From contig NZ_AP023356.1 in NCBI RefSeq assembly GCF_018324205.1, positions 4,481,501-4,545,500 on the forward strand: a stretch of 64,000 bases of DNA, written 5' to 3'. This document shows, piece by piece, positions 27,547 through 36,461 of this stretch. Position numbers and translations under genes: made by a program. Position 1 is the first letter of the stretch. The number at the start of each line of letters is the position of its first letter. The DNA is from Actinoplanes ianthinogenes. GTDB taxonomy: Bacteria; Actinomycetota; Actinomycetes; Mycobacteriales; Micromonosporaceae. Below the pieces are notes generated by a model that was not told where the DNA came from, ran no database searches, and saw only the letters and a program-made list of their open reading frames with translations.

Positions 27547-29370
27547 TCAGCGGCGGTAGGTCCGTTTGGTCGAGTACGTGACGTTGCCCGCCTTGTCGTA
27601 GGCACGGAGCTGCACGGTGAACTTCTTGCCGTACCTCTTCGGGTTCAGCGTGAAGTGGTAACCGGCCGTGAAGTCGGTGGCCACCACCTTGCCGTTGACC
27701 AGCAGCTGGACCTTGGCGACGCCGTTGCGGTCGCTCGCCGCGGCGGTCAGCGTGGTCTTCTTGGTCAGCTTGGTGTTGTTCTTCGGCCGCTTGGTGACCT
27801 TCAGCGTGGGCCGGACGGTGTCGTTGACGACCACTCGCCGCACGGTCGTCCGGTTCCCGAGCCGGTCGGTCACGGTCCACTCGATGGTGAACGCGCCCTG
27901 CGCGACCGGCGTGACCGTCCAGGTGAACGGCGACGAGGTGGGCTTGCCGCCGAGAACCGTCGCGGACGCGATCCCGCTGGGGTCGGAAGCGGACACGGTG
28001 GTCCGCACCGTGCCACGGACCAGGGCGCCCGCGCCGGGTGTGACGGACTTGACCGCCGGCCCCGCGTTGTCGATCCGGTACACCCCGCCCAGGTTGCGCG
28101 CGTTGCCGGCGGTGTCGAAGACGTGCACCATGACCGCCTCGTCGCCGTTGCGGCCACGGGTGTCCCAGGTCAGGGTCCACGGCGCCCGGTCCGCACGGGC
28201 GACAACGGCCCCCCGGGAGTCGCGCACCTCGATCCGCGCCACGTCCGGCGAGAGGCCGGTGGCCTGGAGGCTGGTCACACCGCTGAGCGTGGTGCCGAAT
28301 GCCGGCGTGATGGTCGCCTCCGGGGCCAGCACGTCCACGTGCACCCGGGTGCTCGCCGAGCCGGAGTTCCCGTCCGCGTCGTAGGCGCGCACGGTGACCG
28401 TCGCGTCCGTGTCGTGCAGCTGCGCCGGGTTCGGCACGGTGAACGACAGGTCCGCCGGGAGCGGCGCCGCGAACGACCCGGCGACCACGTCACCGACCAG
28501 GACCTCGACCTTGGTGACCGCGACGTCGTCGGCGTACGCCGGGTGGATCGTCGGGTAGAGCCCCAGTTGCTGCCCGTCGGTCAGGCCGGTGCCGGACACG
28601 GTGGGCCGCGCCTCCGCCGGACCGCTGCCGGGCACGAGCGCGATCGACGCCGACATGGTCTCGCCGCCCTTGACCTGCATGCGGCCGCCTTCGCCGCGCT
28701 GCTGCCAACCGGTGAGGACGAGGACGTACCGGTTGCTCGCGGGCAGGTCGGTGAACCGGGCGATGCCGGTCGCATCGGTGGTCGCCGTGGCGACGGTCGC
28801 ACCGTCCTCGCCGGTCAGGGTCAGCCCGACGCCGGAGGTGCCCCGCTGCCGGCTGTCATAGTTGCCGAGGAGATCAGCGAACGTCTTGACGGTCAGATTG
28901 CCGGTGAGGCCGGGGACCAGCAGCCGGTAGCGGGCGGTGTTGTCACTCGCGTTCGCCTCGCCCGCGTCGTTGACGAAGCTCCAGGCTCCAGCGGCTGCCC
29001 CGCCGACGGCCGCCGACTTGTCGATCACCCCGTCCCAGGTGATGGTGTGCGTCGCACCCGGCGCCAGCCCGAAGGGCTCACCCGGCGGATCGGACGCACG
29101 GGTGACACCGTCCTCGTCACCACCCTCCAGCCGGGCCCGGACCGCTGGGGCGTCACCCACGTTGGCCACGGTGAAAGTGAATGTCACCTGGTCACCGACG
29201 GCGTAGGTGGCTTTGGCCGGGCTGATCCCGACGGTGACCCGCAGGTCCGGCAGTTCCGCTGCCAGGGCCGGGGCCAGGGGTACGGCCGCGGTGGCCGCCC
29301 CGGCCACGACAGCCGCGGCGACACGCGCCAGGCCGGTGCTGAAGACCCTGTTCAAATCGACGGACTCCAT
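27547..29370 (-). CDS. Large secreted protein with CARDB-like, SdrD-B-like and Ig-like domains
   Basis: A 607-residue exported protein. After the signal peptide (ending near APALA) comes a CARDB/DUF11-like domain (LRVTVGISPAKATYAVGDQV), a carboxypeptidase-regulatory/SdrD-B-like fold (GLTLTGEDGATVATATTDA) and several Ig-like domains with DxAGN motifs. Last is the basic module ending TKRTYRR, shared almost exactly with the protein at 6815-8287. The ATG at 29370 gives MESVDLNRVF; the frame is open 20 codons more without a start signal. A TATGAT -10 candidate is at 29395-29400. Probably a surface or matrix protein. Confidence 0.85.
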   Translation of the reverse strand: MESVDLNRVFSTGLARVAAAVVAGAATAAVPLAPALAAELPDLRVTVGISPAKATYAVGDQVTFTFTVANVGDAPAVRARLEGGDEDGVTRASDPPGEPFGLAPGATHTITWDGVIDKSAAVGGAAAGAWSFVNDAGEANASDNTARYRLLVPGLTGNLTVKTFADLLGNYDSRQRGTSGVGLTLTGEDGATVATATTDATGIARFTDLPASNRYVLVLTGWQQRGEGGRMQVKGGETMSASIALVPGSGPAEARPTVSGTGLTDGQQLGLYPTIHPAYADDVAVTKVEVLVGDVVAGSFAAPLPADLSFTVPNPAQLHDTDATVTVRAYDADGNSGSASTRVHVDVLAPEATITPAFGTTLSGVTSLQATGLSPDVARIEVRDSRGAVVARADRAPWTLTWDTRGRNGDEAVMVHVFDTAGNARNLGGVYRIDNAGPAVKSVTPGAGALVRGTVRTTVSASDPSGIASATVLGGKPTSSPFTWTVTPVAQGAFTIEWTVTDRLGNRTTVRRVVVNDTVRPTLKVTKRPKNNTKLTKKTTLTAAASDRNGVAKVQLLVNGKVVATDFTAGYHFTLNPKRYGKKFTVQLRAYDKAGNVTYSTKRTYRR

Positions 29371-29438
29371 GATCGATGGGGATGAGTGCCCGCGATCATA
29401 GAACGCAACCGTCTCGTCGCACGACCCCATTGTTGCCG

Positions 29439-29468
29439 CGGGCCCGGCCGCCGCGGCGGCCGGGCCCG
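29439..29468 (-). terminator. GC-rich palindromic terminator after flotillin gene
   Basis: A perfect 30-bp palindrome (half CGGGCCCGGCCGCCG) lies 6 bp downstream of the flotillin-like stop. There is no U-tract. Confidence 0.7.
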
Positions 29469-29473
29469 GCAGG

Positions 29474-30610
29474 TCAGGCGACGGACTTGGGGCTGATCGG
29501 CGCGACCGCGGTGCCCGGCTGCACGGGATCGGTCCGCATGCCGGAGCGGATCGTCTCCAGCATGGTCATGCCCTGCGCGGCCAGCGACGCGACCACGCTG
29601 TTCAGGCCCTCGGCACCGTCCAGGACGGTGACGTTGGCGCCGCGCAGGCCCTCGGCGGCGGCCCGCAGCATCTCCGGCAGCCGGTCGATGATCGCCTGGT
29701 CCAGGGCGATCCGGTCCTGGGCCGCGGCGGCCTCGGCGGAGAGCTTGGTGGCGTCGGCCTGAGCCTTGGCCAGCGCCCGGATCCGCTCGGCCTCGGCCTC
29801 GGCCGGCCGGACCACCTCGGCGATCAGCTGGGCCTGGCGCAGCTCGGCGTTCTTCTGCGCGACCAGCGCCTGCTCGGCGAGCACCTCCTGGGCGGCGCGG
29901 GCGGCGGCCAGCGGGCCGGCCTGCGACGCGGTCTGCTGCGCCTGGTCGATCTCGGCTTGATACTGCGCGCGGGCGATCGCGGTCTGCCGGGCGTACTCGG
30001 CCTGGTGCCGCATGCTCTCCTGCTCGGACATCGCGCTCTCCCGGTCGGCGGCGGCCTGCGCGACCTTCGCCTCCTGGTTGACCCGCGCCTGGTGCGGCGC
30101 GGCGAGCGCCTTGATGTAGCCGACGCCCTTGTCGTCGATGCTGCTGATCTGCAACGAGTCGACGGCCAGGCCGATCCGGGCCATCTCGGTCTTGCTGGCG
30201 TCGACGATCGCGTCGGCCAGCGTCTGCTGCTCCCTGATGATCGACTCGACGGTCATGCTGCCGATGATGCTGCGCAGGTGGCCCGAGAAGATCCGGCCGA
30301 CCAGCGTGGGCATCTGACCCTGGTTGCCCTGGAAGCGACGGGCGGCCGCGGCGATCGACTCGTGGTCGTCGCCGACCTTGAACGCGATCACCGCCTGCAC
30401 GCCCAGCGTCAGGCCCTGCTTGGTGTAGCAGTCCTCGACGACCTCGGCCTCCTGCATGGCCAGGGTCAGCCGGGTGGCCTTGGAGAAGACGGGCAGGACG
30501 AACACGCCGTGCCCAGTGACGATCTTGAACGGCAACGCATCCGCACCCCGTTGTTTCCGACCGCTGATCAGCAGCGCTTCGTTGGGGGCGGGAACCCGAT
30601 AACCGAACAC
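29474..30610 (-). CDS. Flotillin-like SPFH/band 7 protein
   Basis: A 378-residue protein. The SPFH domain covers about residues 5-180 (VPAPNEALLISG, TGHGVFVLPVF, ISSIDDKGVGYIKALAAPH). A long alanine/glutamate-rich coiled coil of about 150 residues follows (EAKVAQAAADRESAMSEQES, AEAEAERIRALAKAQAD), with a flotillin-type C-terminus. No N-terminal transmembrane helix is evident. Flotillins scaffold ordered membrane regions. It lies 2 bp from a small NfeD-like gene, the usual partner. Confidence 0.88.
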   Translation of the reverse strand: MFGYRVPAPNEALLISGRKQRGADALPFKIVTGHGVFVLPVFSKATRLTLAMQEAEVVEDCYTKQGLTLGVQAVIAFKVGDDHESIAAAARRFQGNQGQMPTLVGRIFSGHLRSIIGSMTVESIIREQQTLADAIVDASKTEMARIGLAVDSLQISSIDDKGVGYIKALAAPHQARVNQEAKVAQAAADRESAMSEQESMRHQAEYARQTAIARAQYQAEIDQAQQTASQAGPLAAARAAQEVLAEQALVAQKNAELRQAQLIAEVVRPAEAEAERIRALAKAQADATKLSAEAAAAQDRIALDQAIIDRLPEMLRAAAEGLRGANVTVLDGAEGLNSVVASLAAQGMTMLETIRSGMRTDPVQPGTAVAPISPKSVA

Positions 30611-30612
30611 TT

Positions 30613-30864
30613 CTACAGCCCTTCATCGACGCCGCGGGCGATCCCGTCCGGCGGCACAGTGGGCCATGGCTCGACGTCGACCTGGCGCGCGCCACGGTTG
30701 TGGATGACGAGCGCCTCTGCCCCGATCGGGAGGGGAACCGGCGAATACGCGAGGTAATAGTGCGGCATGCCGCCGACCATCAGGCGTATCTCACCGGCAC
30801 GCTCGCCGCCGCGGATCGCGGTGATCACCCTGCCGACCCGGCCGACCAGCGTCTCACTCGTCAC
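30613..30864 (-). CDS. Small NfeD-like OB-fold protein
   Basis: An 83-residue protein starting at GTG (TSETLVGRVGRVITAIRGG). The pattern (LVGRVGRV, glycine-rich turn, PLPIGAEALVIHNRGARQVDVEPW) is that of the C-terminal OB-fold of NfeD proteins, here free of membrane helices. NfeD-like domains are commonly encoded with flotillins, as here directly upstream in one transcription unit. An upstream in-frame TTG start is possible but less likely. Confidence 0.7.
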   Translation of the reverse strand: MTSETLVGRVGRVITAIRGGERAGEIRLMVGGMPHYYLAYSPVPLPIGAEALVIHNRGARQVDVEPWPTVPPDGIARGVDEGL

Positions 30865-30920
30865 GCCTGCATTGTGCTCCCGCACCGCGAGCCCCGGCCG
30901 CCCCAAGCGTCACTTCCCGA

Positions 30921-31634
30921 TCAGGTCCCCTTCGCGTAGAGCACCTCGCGGGCCTGCTCGGCGGCGCGCACGATGGCCTCGGCGACGAAGTCCATGAAAC
31001 GGGCGACGTTCTCCAACCGGATGCCCGCCGGGGTGTCCGGGCCGAGGACGCCGACGCCGCCCCGGGCGATCCGGGCCAACTCGAGGTTCTGCTGAGCGCT
31101 GGCGATCATCGACTGGTAGAGCGCGGCGTTGTCGACGACGTAGCGCTCGCGGCGGCGCTCGTCGCGCTCCCGGCGGATCAGGCCGAAACTCTCCAGCATG
31201 GCGACCGCCTTGGAGACGGACGCCTTGCTCACCCCCAAGTGCTGGACCAGCTCGCCGGCGGTGAGACTGCCCGCGTCGGTGGTGTAAAGGCAGGTCAGCA
31301 TGCGGGCCATCATTTTCGGCAAGCCGGAGGCCATGATGTTGGTGGTCATCGCCTCCTCGAACTCGCGCACCGCCTCGGGGTCGCGCCCGTGCGCGTGCAG
31401 GCGCGCCTCGGTCCCCCGCGGGACGGCTTTGCGCCGCTGGTGGGCGCGGCGCTCGGTGGCCCGGTGCGCCAGGTCCGCCCGATAGGCCGCGGGGCCGCCG
31501 TTGCGCATCACCTCGCGGGTGACCGTCGAGGTGGGACGGTCGAGCCGGCGGGCGATCTCCGCATAGGCCAGCCCGTCGGCCACCCCCAGCGCGATCTGCT
31601 GGCGCTCCTGCTGGGTAAGCCTGCCTCCGGGCAT
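30921..31634 (-). CDS. MarR/GbsR-like regulator with an IS30-type N-terminal helix-turn-helix
   Basis: A 237-residue protein starting MPGGRLTQQERQQIALGVAD after GGAG. Residues 5-45 form an HTH of the kind found at the N-terminus of IS30 transposases (YAEIARRLDRPTSTVTREV). The rest has a MarR-like winged helix at about residues 115-165 (LTAGELVQHLGVSKASVSKA, GLIRRERDERRRERYVV) and a helical C-terminus. It probably controls the divergent DUF4097/ABC exporter operon across a palindrome-rich 220-bp spacer. Two DNA-binding domains in one chain are unusual. Confidence 0.82.
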   Translation of the reverse strand: MPGGRLTQQERQQIALGVADGLAYAEIARRLDRPTSTVTREVMRNGGPAAYRADLAHRATERRAHQRRKAVPRGTEARLHAHGRDPEAVREFEEAMTTNIMASGLPKMMARMLTCLYTTDAGSLTAGELVQHLGVSKASVSKAVAMLESFGLIRRERDERRRERYVVDNAALYQSMIASAQQNLELARIARGGVGVLGPDTPAGIRLENVARFMDFVAEAIVRAAEQAREVLYAKGT

Positions 31635-31690
31635 CGACAATCTCCTTTGCGTACGCCGTGACGCCTCCAGCGTAGCGTTCAGCCTCGCTG

Positions 31691-31845
31691 CATTGCAATG
31701 AAACCGCTCGGCCGTGTTGCATTGAAAACCATCCCGTTGCAACGATTTCAGAGCATTGAACAGCTAAAACACTGACGGTACGCAACGACCATGTTGCCCA
31801 ACTCTCGAACGCAACGTAGCGTTTCTGGCATCGGAAACAACGTTG
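31691..31845. promoter_or_regulatory. Cluster of palindromes in a divergent promoter region
   Basis: Perfect palindromes CATTGCAATG (31691-31700), CGTTGCAACG (31735-31744) and CAACGTTG (31838-31845), plus AACGC-N6-GCGTT (31808-31823), lie between the regulator and the DUF4097/ABC operon. The repeated theme is GTTGCA/TGCAAC and CAACG. They suit a regulator with two DNA-binding domains. Confidence 0.5.
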
Positions 31846-31861
31846 AACACGGGAGAGCATG

Positions 31862-32524
31862 ATGCAGACCTTCGCCACCCCGGCCCCGATCGCCGCCGTC
31901 CTGGACGTCCCGGCCGGGCGGATCCACGTCGTCGCCACCGAGCGGGCCGACACCACGGTCGAGGGGCGGCCGGCGGACGACACCAAGAGCCGCGACGTGA
32001 CGGCCGCCGAGCGGACCCGGATCGCGTACGCCGACGGCGTCCTGCGGGTCGAGACCACCACCCAGCACCAGGTCCTCGGCTCCTCCGGCGCCGTCGACGT
32101 GACGATCCACCTGCCGGCCGGGTCCCGGATCGAGGCGCGGGCGGCCAGCGCCGAGTTCCGGACCACCGGGCAGCTCGGCGAGGTCACCTTCGAGGGCGCG
32201 CACGGGGCCGTCGACATCGACGAGGCCGCGAGCGTCCGGCTCATCGCCAACGCCGCCGACATCGCGGTCGCCCGGCTCACCGGCCCCGCCGAGATCAGCA
32301 CCGACCAGGGCGACATCCGGATCGCCGAGGCGCACCGCGGCACGGTCGTGCTGCGCACCCAGGCCGGCTCCATCACCGTCGTCGCGGCGGCGGGCGTCGC
32401 GGCCGCCCTGGACGCCGGCACCGGTCACGGCCGGATCGACAACAGCCTGAAGAACGACGGCGCCCCGGCGCTCGACATCCACGCGACCACCTCGTACGGC
32501 GACATCGTCGCCCGCAGCCTGTGA
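31862..32524 (+). CDS. DUF4097-like beta-helix protein
   Basis: A 220-residue soluble protein made of short repeated beta strands (SGAVDVTIHLPAGSRIEARA, GEVTFEGAHGAVDIDEAASV, QGDIRIAEAHRGTVVLRTQ), the DUF4097 adhesin-like pattern. It has no signal peptide. ATGs at 31859 and 31862 compete; GGAG at 31852-31855 is 6 bp from the second, which I prefer. First gene of an operon with an ABC exporter; its function in such operons is not known to me. Confidence 0.8.
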   Translation: MQTFATPAPIAAVLDVPAGRIHVVATERADTTVEGRPADDTKSRDVTAAERTRIAYADGVLRVETTTQHQVLGSSGAVDVTIHLPAGSRIEARAASAEFRTTGQLGEVTFEGAHGAVDIDEAASVRLIANAADIAVARLTGPAEISTDQGDIRIAEAHRGTVVLRTQAGSITVVAAAGVAAALDAGTGHGRIDNSLKNDGAPALDIHATTSYGDIVARSL

Positions 32525-32535
32525 CGGAGACCGAC

Positions 32536-33489
32536 ATGACGAACCTGGCCATCGCAGCGAACGGGCTGCGCAAGTCCTACGACGGCACGGTGGTGCTCGA
32601 CGGCGTCGACCTGGCCGTGCCGCAGGGCACGATCTTCTCGCTGCTCGGCCCGAACGGCGCCGGCAAGACCACCGCCGTCAAGATCCTCTCCACCCTGATC
32701 ACGCCGGACCCGGCCTCCGGCCCGATCCGGATCGCCGGGCACGACCTGGCCACCGACCCGCAGGCGGTCCGCGCGTCGATCGGTGTCACCGGGCAGTTCT
32801 CCGCGGTCGACGGCCTGATCACCGGCGCGGAGAACATGCTGCTCATGGCGGACCTGCACCACCTGTCCCGGTCCGCGGGCCGGCGGGTCACGGCCGAGCT
32901 GCTGGAGCGGTTCGACCTGGTGGAGGCGGCCGGCAAACCCGCCTCCACCTACTCCGGCGGCATGAAGCGCCGCCTCGACATCGCGATGACGCTGGTCGGC
33001 AGCCCGCGGGTGATCTTCCTCGACGAGCCGACCACCGGCCTCGACCCGCGCAGCCGGCACAACATGTGGCAGATCATCCGTGAGCTCGTCGCGGACGGCG
33101 TCACCGTCTTCCTCACCACCCAGTACCTGGAGGAGGCCGACGAGCTCGCGGACCGGATCGCCGTGCTGCACGAGGGCACGATCGCCGCCGAGGGCACCGC
33201 CGACGAGCTCAAACGTCTCATCCCCGGCGGGCACGTCCGGCTGCGGTTCACCGATCCGCTCGCCTACCGTGCCGCGGTGCTCGCCCTGGACGGGGCGAGC
33301 GGAGACGACGAGGCGCAGGCGCTGCACCTCGCCAGCGACGGCAGCCAGCAGAACCTGCGCGCGATCCTCGACCGGCTGGACGCGGCCGGCGTCCGCGCGG
33401 ACGAACTGACCGTGCACACCCCCGACCTCGACGACGTGTTCTTCGCCCTGACCAGCAAGTCCAGCAAGCCCGAGGAGGCTGTCCGATGA
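32536..33489 (+). CDS. ABC transporter ATP-binding protein (DrrA-like exporter)
   Basis: A 317-residue ATPase: Walker A GPNGAGKTT, Q-loop VTGQFSAVD, signature YSGGMKRR, Walker B VIFLDEPTTGLDP, and the DrrA-type LTTQYLEEADELAD in place of the usual H-loop context. The family powers export of drugs or lipids. A C-terminal tail (about residues 225-317) matches the daunorubicin-resistance class. The start is 11 bp after the DUF4097 stop; it overlaps the permease gene by 4 bp. Confidence 0.93.
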   Translation: MTNLAIAANGLRKSYDGTVVLDGVDLAVPQGTIFSLLGPNGAGKTTAVKILSTLITPDPASGPIRIAGHDLATDPQAVRASIGVTGQFSAVDGLITGAENMLLMADLHHLSRSAGRRVTAELLERFDLVEAAGKPASTYSGGMKRRLDIAMTLVGSPRVIFLDEPTTGLDPRSRHNMWQIIRELVADGVTVFLTTQYLEEADELADRIAVLHEGTIAAEGTADELKRLIPGGHVRLRFTDPLAYRAAVLALDGASGDDEAQALHLASDGSQQNLRAILDRLDAAGVRADELTVHTPDLDDVFFALTSKSSKPEEAVR

Positions 33490-34268
33490 GTACCCTCGCC
33501 CTCGCCGTCCGCGACTCGTCCACCATGCTGCGCCGCAACCTGCTGCACGCGCGCCGCTACCCGTCGCTGACACTGAACCTGCTGCTCACCCCGGTCATGT
33601 TGCTGTTGCTGTTCGTCTACATATTCGGCGACACCCTCGGCGCCGGCCTGGGCGGCGGCCGCGCCGAGTACATCGCCTACCTGGTGCCCGGCCTGCTGCT
33701 GATGACCATCGGCAGCACGGTGATCGGCACCGCCGTCTCGGTCTCCACCGACATGAGCGAGGGCATCATCGCCCGGTTCCGCACGATGGCCATCCACCGC
33801 GGCTCGGTGCTGGTCGGGCACGTGATCGGCAGTGTCGTGCAGTCGGTGGTCAGCGTGGTCCTGGTCGGTGCGGTCGGCGTGGCCATCGGCTTCCGCTCCA
33901 CCGACGCCACGGTCCTGGAGTGGCTGGCGGCGTTCGGGCTGCTCACCCTGTTCGCCCTGGCGCTCACCTGGATCGCGGTCGGGATGGGCCTGGTCAGCCC
34001 GACCGCCGAGGCGGCCAGCAACAACGCCATGCCGCTGATCCTGCTGCCGCTGCTGTCCAGCGCGTTCGTCCCGGTCGACGCGATGCCCGGCTGGTTCCAG
34101 CCGATCGCCGAGTATCAGCCGTTCACCCCGGCCATCGAGACCCTGCGCGGCCTGCTCCTGGGCACCGGCATCGGCCACAACGGCTGGCTCGCCGTGGCCT
34201 GGTGCGTCGGCCTCGCGGTCCTCGGCTACTTCTGGTCCACCGCGAAGTTCAACCGCGACCCCCGGTAA
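33486..34268 (+). CDS. ABC-2 type transporter permease
   Basis: A 260-residue membrane protein with six predicted helices and the ABC-2/DrrB features (ARRYPSLTLNLLLTPVMLLL near the N-terminus, AYLVPGLLLMTIG, LSSAFVPVDAMPGWFQ). It pairs with the overlapping ATPase gene to form an exporter, probably for a drug-like or lipid substrate. The start is set by the ATGA overlap. Confidence 0.92.
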   Translation: MSTLALAVRDSSTMLRRNLLHARRYPSLTLNLLLTPVMLLLLFVYIFGDTLGAGLGGGRAEYIAYLVPGLLLMTIGSTVIGTAVSVSTDMSEGIIARFRTMAIHRGSVLVGHVIGSVVQSVVSVVLVGAVGVAIGFRSTDATVLEWLAAFGLLTLFALALTWIAVGMGLVSPTAEAASNNAMPLILLPLLSSAFVPVDAMPGWFQPIAEYQPFTPAIETLRGLLLGTGIGHNGWLAVAWCVGLAVLGYFWSTAKFNRDPR

Positions 34269-34284
34269 CCGTCCGGTGAAACGG

Positions 34285-34316
34285 CGAAGGGCCGCCCCGG
34301 CCGGGGCGGCCCTTCG
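34285..34316. terminator. Terminator between ABC exporter and RTX paralogue 3
   Basis: A perfect 32-bp palindrome with arm CGAAGGGCCGCCCCGG lies between convergent genes and should act in both directions. No U-tract. Confidence 0.75.
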
Positions 34317-34327
34317 TGGTTCCGGGT

Positions 34328-35698
34328 CTAGCGCTCGCAGTTCACCAGCTTGTCGCCCTCGCGGTTCGGCAGGCACTGGTCGCTGTCGGCGCCGCCGTCG
34401 AGGGAGTCGATCTTCCCGTCCTGCCCGCCGTCGAGGTAGTCGTCGCCGGCCTCGCCGAACAGCTGGTCGACGCCGTCGGCCTCGCCACCGAGCAGCACGT
34501 CGCCACCCCCGCCACCGCGGATGACGTCGTCGCCGTTGCCGCCGTCCAGGCGGTTGGGCCCGTCGTTGCCGATGATCATGTCGTTGGCCTGCGTGCCGCG
34601 CACGTTCTCGATGTCGCCGGCCACGGTGTCCTTCTCGCCCGGCGCGCCGTCGTCACCGGTGGCGCCGTCCAGGTCCACGGTCACCCCGTCGAACCGCAAG
34701 CCGTAGGTGACGGTGTCCACGCCCGCCCCACCGGAGATCAGGTCGGTGCCGGTGCCGGACTCGATCACGTCGTTGCCGTCGTTGCCGTAGAGCTTGTTGT
34801 TGCCGGCGTAGTCGTCGATCACGTCGTCGCCGCCGTAGCCGACGATGACGTCGTTGCCGGCCAGGCCGGAGAGGTGGTCCGGGCCGTTGGTGCCGTACAG
34901 GTGATCGTCACCGAGACCGCCGATGATGGTCTCGAAGCTGAGGAGGGTGTCACCCTCGCCCCGGTGGCCGTCGTCGCCCCGGGCACCGTCGGAGTCGGCG
35001 GTGATCGCCCGCTTGCGCCAGGCGTACGAGATCTGGTCGGTCCCGGCGCCGCCGGAGAGCCAGTCCGCGTCCGGGGCGCTCTCGTCGTTGTTGGCCTGCG
35101 CGAAGCTGTCGTTGCCGGCGCCGCCGTACTCCAGGTCGTTGCCCAGGCCACCGGTCAGGCTGTCGTTACCCGCGTCGCCGGACAGCACGTCGGCGCCGGT
35201 CTCGCCGTAGAGGTTGTCGTCGCCGCCCAGGCCGTAGAGACGGTCCGCGCCGGAGCCACCGAACAGCAGGTCCTGCGCCGAGCCACCGATCAGCGTGTCC
35301 TTGCCGGAGCCGCCCCGGGCGAGCAGCGGCAGGTTGGTCTTGTTGGTGACCTTGTCGTTGCCCGAGCCGAGGCTGACGCTGAGGTTGCCGATCTCCGCCT
35401 TGACGGTGCAGCGAACCTTGGTCTTGTCGCCCTTCACCGCCTTGCAACCCTTGCCGGCCCGCACCGCGACCCGGTCGTCGAAGGTGATCGTCCGGCCGGA
35501 CCGGGTGATCACGACCGCGTTCTTCTTCCCCGAGCCCGCCTTGAAGTTGACGGTGACCGGATCGCCGGGCTCGATGGGCGCCCCCACATACACCAGACCG
35601 GTGGACGCGGCCTGGGCGGGCGCGCTGCACACGCCGACCGCGGCGGTGGTGGCCAGCAGCGCCACTCCGGCCCGGGTCAGCCAGGTCAACCTCGACAT
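34328..35698 (-). CDS. Secreted RTX-type calcium-binding protein (paralogue 3)
   Basis: A 456-residue protein: signal peptide (cleaved near APAQA), the shared basic module (NAVVITRSGRTITFDD, GKGCKAVKGDKTKVRCT) and the longest RTX run of the three (GGSGADRLYG, GGDDNLYGETGADVLSGDAG, GTGTDLISGGAG). It ends with a CLPNREG...C pair. Two ATGs, 35704 and 35698, are in frame; GGGGGAG at 35707-35713 is 2 and 8 bp away, so 35698 is chosen. The open frame extends much further upstream but has no start signal. A TATGAT -10 candidate is at 35745-35750, with palindrome ATTCATGAAT (35725-35734) in the leader. Confidence 0.88.
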   Translation of the reverse strand: MSRLTWLTRAGVALLATTAAVGVCSAPAQAASTGLVYVGAPIEPGDPVTVNFKAGSGKKNAVVITRSGRTITFDDRVAVRAGKGCKAVKGDKTKVRCTVKAEIGNLSVSLGSGNDKVTNKTNLPLLARGGSGKDTLIGGSAQDLLFGGSGADRLYGLGGDDNLYGETGADVLSGDAGNDSLTGGLGNDLEYGGAGNDSFAQANNDESAPDADWLSGGAGTDQISYAWRKRAITADSDGARGDDGHRGEGDTLLSFETIIGGLGDDHLYGTNGPDHLSGLAGNDVIVGYGGDDVIDDYAGNNKLYGNDGNDVIESGTGTDLISGGAGVDTVTYGLRFDGVTVDLDGATGDDGAPGEKDTVAGDIENVRGTQANDMIIGNDGPNRLDGGNGDDVIRGGGGGDVLLGGEADGVDQLFGEAGDDYLDGGQDGKIDSLDGGADSDQCLPNREGDKLVNCER

Positions 35699-35774
35699 CG
35701 CCATCTCTCCCCCGTTCGAAAACCATTCATGAATTGTTCGCGGCATCATAGAGCACCCGTGCACCTGACCGTCC

Positions 35775-36449
35775 TCATCGGACAGGTGTGACCACGATGC
35801 TCCCACCGCCGGAGTCGACGCCGATCCGGCGCGGGGCGGCGCCGTCGGTCGGCACCTCGATGCTCGTGTCACCGCCGTCCGCTCGTGCGTCGACGCGATA
35901 ACTGTCCCGCGGCAGCCGGAGCGTGACGTCCCCACCCGAGCTGTCCACCCGGACCGTGCCGGGCGGCGTCGCGAAGGTGAGCCGCACGGCGCCGCCGCCG
36001 GTCCGGGCGGTGACCGGGCCGATGCCGTCCGCCTCGACCGCTCCGCCGCCGGACGTCAGGTCGAGCTCGCCGGAGAGGCCGGTGACCGAGACGGCGCCGC
36101 CGTCGCTGTCGAGCGTCGCCCGGAAGAAGGCCGGCACCTCGATCCGGTAGTCGACGCCGCAGGTGCCCCGGTGGCCCTGGCAGCCCGAGGTGAAGGTGAG
36201 GTCGGTGCCGACGACCCGGTGCTCCGGCGCGGGTTGCGCCCCGGCGTACCGGAGGGTCTCGGTGACGTGCACGGTGTCGCCGGCGCCAGCCGTAACGGTG
36301 ATCCGGCCGCCGAGGCTGCTGACCACCACGGCGGCGGCCCGGTCGGTGAGGTCGTAGGTGCGGGTCTCGGTCTCGGTCTGCTCCTGGTGGACGCACGCGG
36401 TGAGCGGCGCGGCGGCGAGGGCGGCGAGAAGGGTGATCCAGATGCGCAT
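35775..36449 (-). CDS. DUF4097-like lipoprotein
   Basis: A 224-residue protein with a lipobox (LTAC, lipid on C19). It has a glycine-rich beta-helix of repeated GGGAV/GGDV turns (SDGGAVSVTGLSGELDLTS, SGGGAVEADGIGPVTARTG) typical of DUF4097/DUF4098 adhesin-like proteins. It should sit on the outer face of the membrane. It lies 12 bp after the hydrolase gene, so is probably in the same transcript. Function unknown. Confidence 0.82.
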   Translation of the reverse strand: MRIWITLLAALAAAPLTACVHQEQTETETRTYDLTDRAAAVVVSSLGGRITVTAGAGDTVHVTETLRYAGAQPAPEHRVVGTDLTFTSGCQGHRGTCGVDYRIEVPAFFRATLDSDGGAVSVTGLSGELDLTSGGGAVEADGIGPVTARTGGGAVRLTFATPPGTVRVDSSGGDVTLRLPRDSYRVDARADGGDTSIEVPTDGAAPRRIGVDSGGGSIVVTPVR

Positions 36450-36461
36450 CGGCGTTGCCTC

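Noticed and set aside
27655..29385. 576-codon frame opposite the large Ig-like protein
   Set aside because: No domain, no signal, composition typical of antisense frames in high-G+C DNA.
30921..31634. IS30-type transposase
   Set aside because: Only the N-terminal HTH is transposase-like; the rest is a MarR-type regulator, with no integrase core or terminal repeats.
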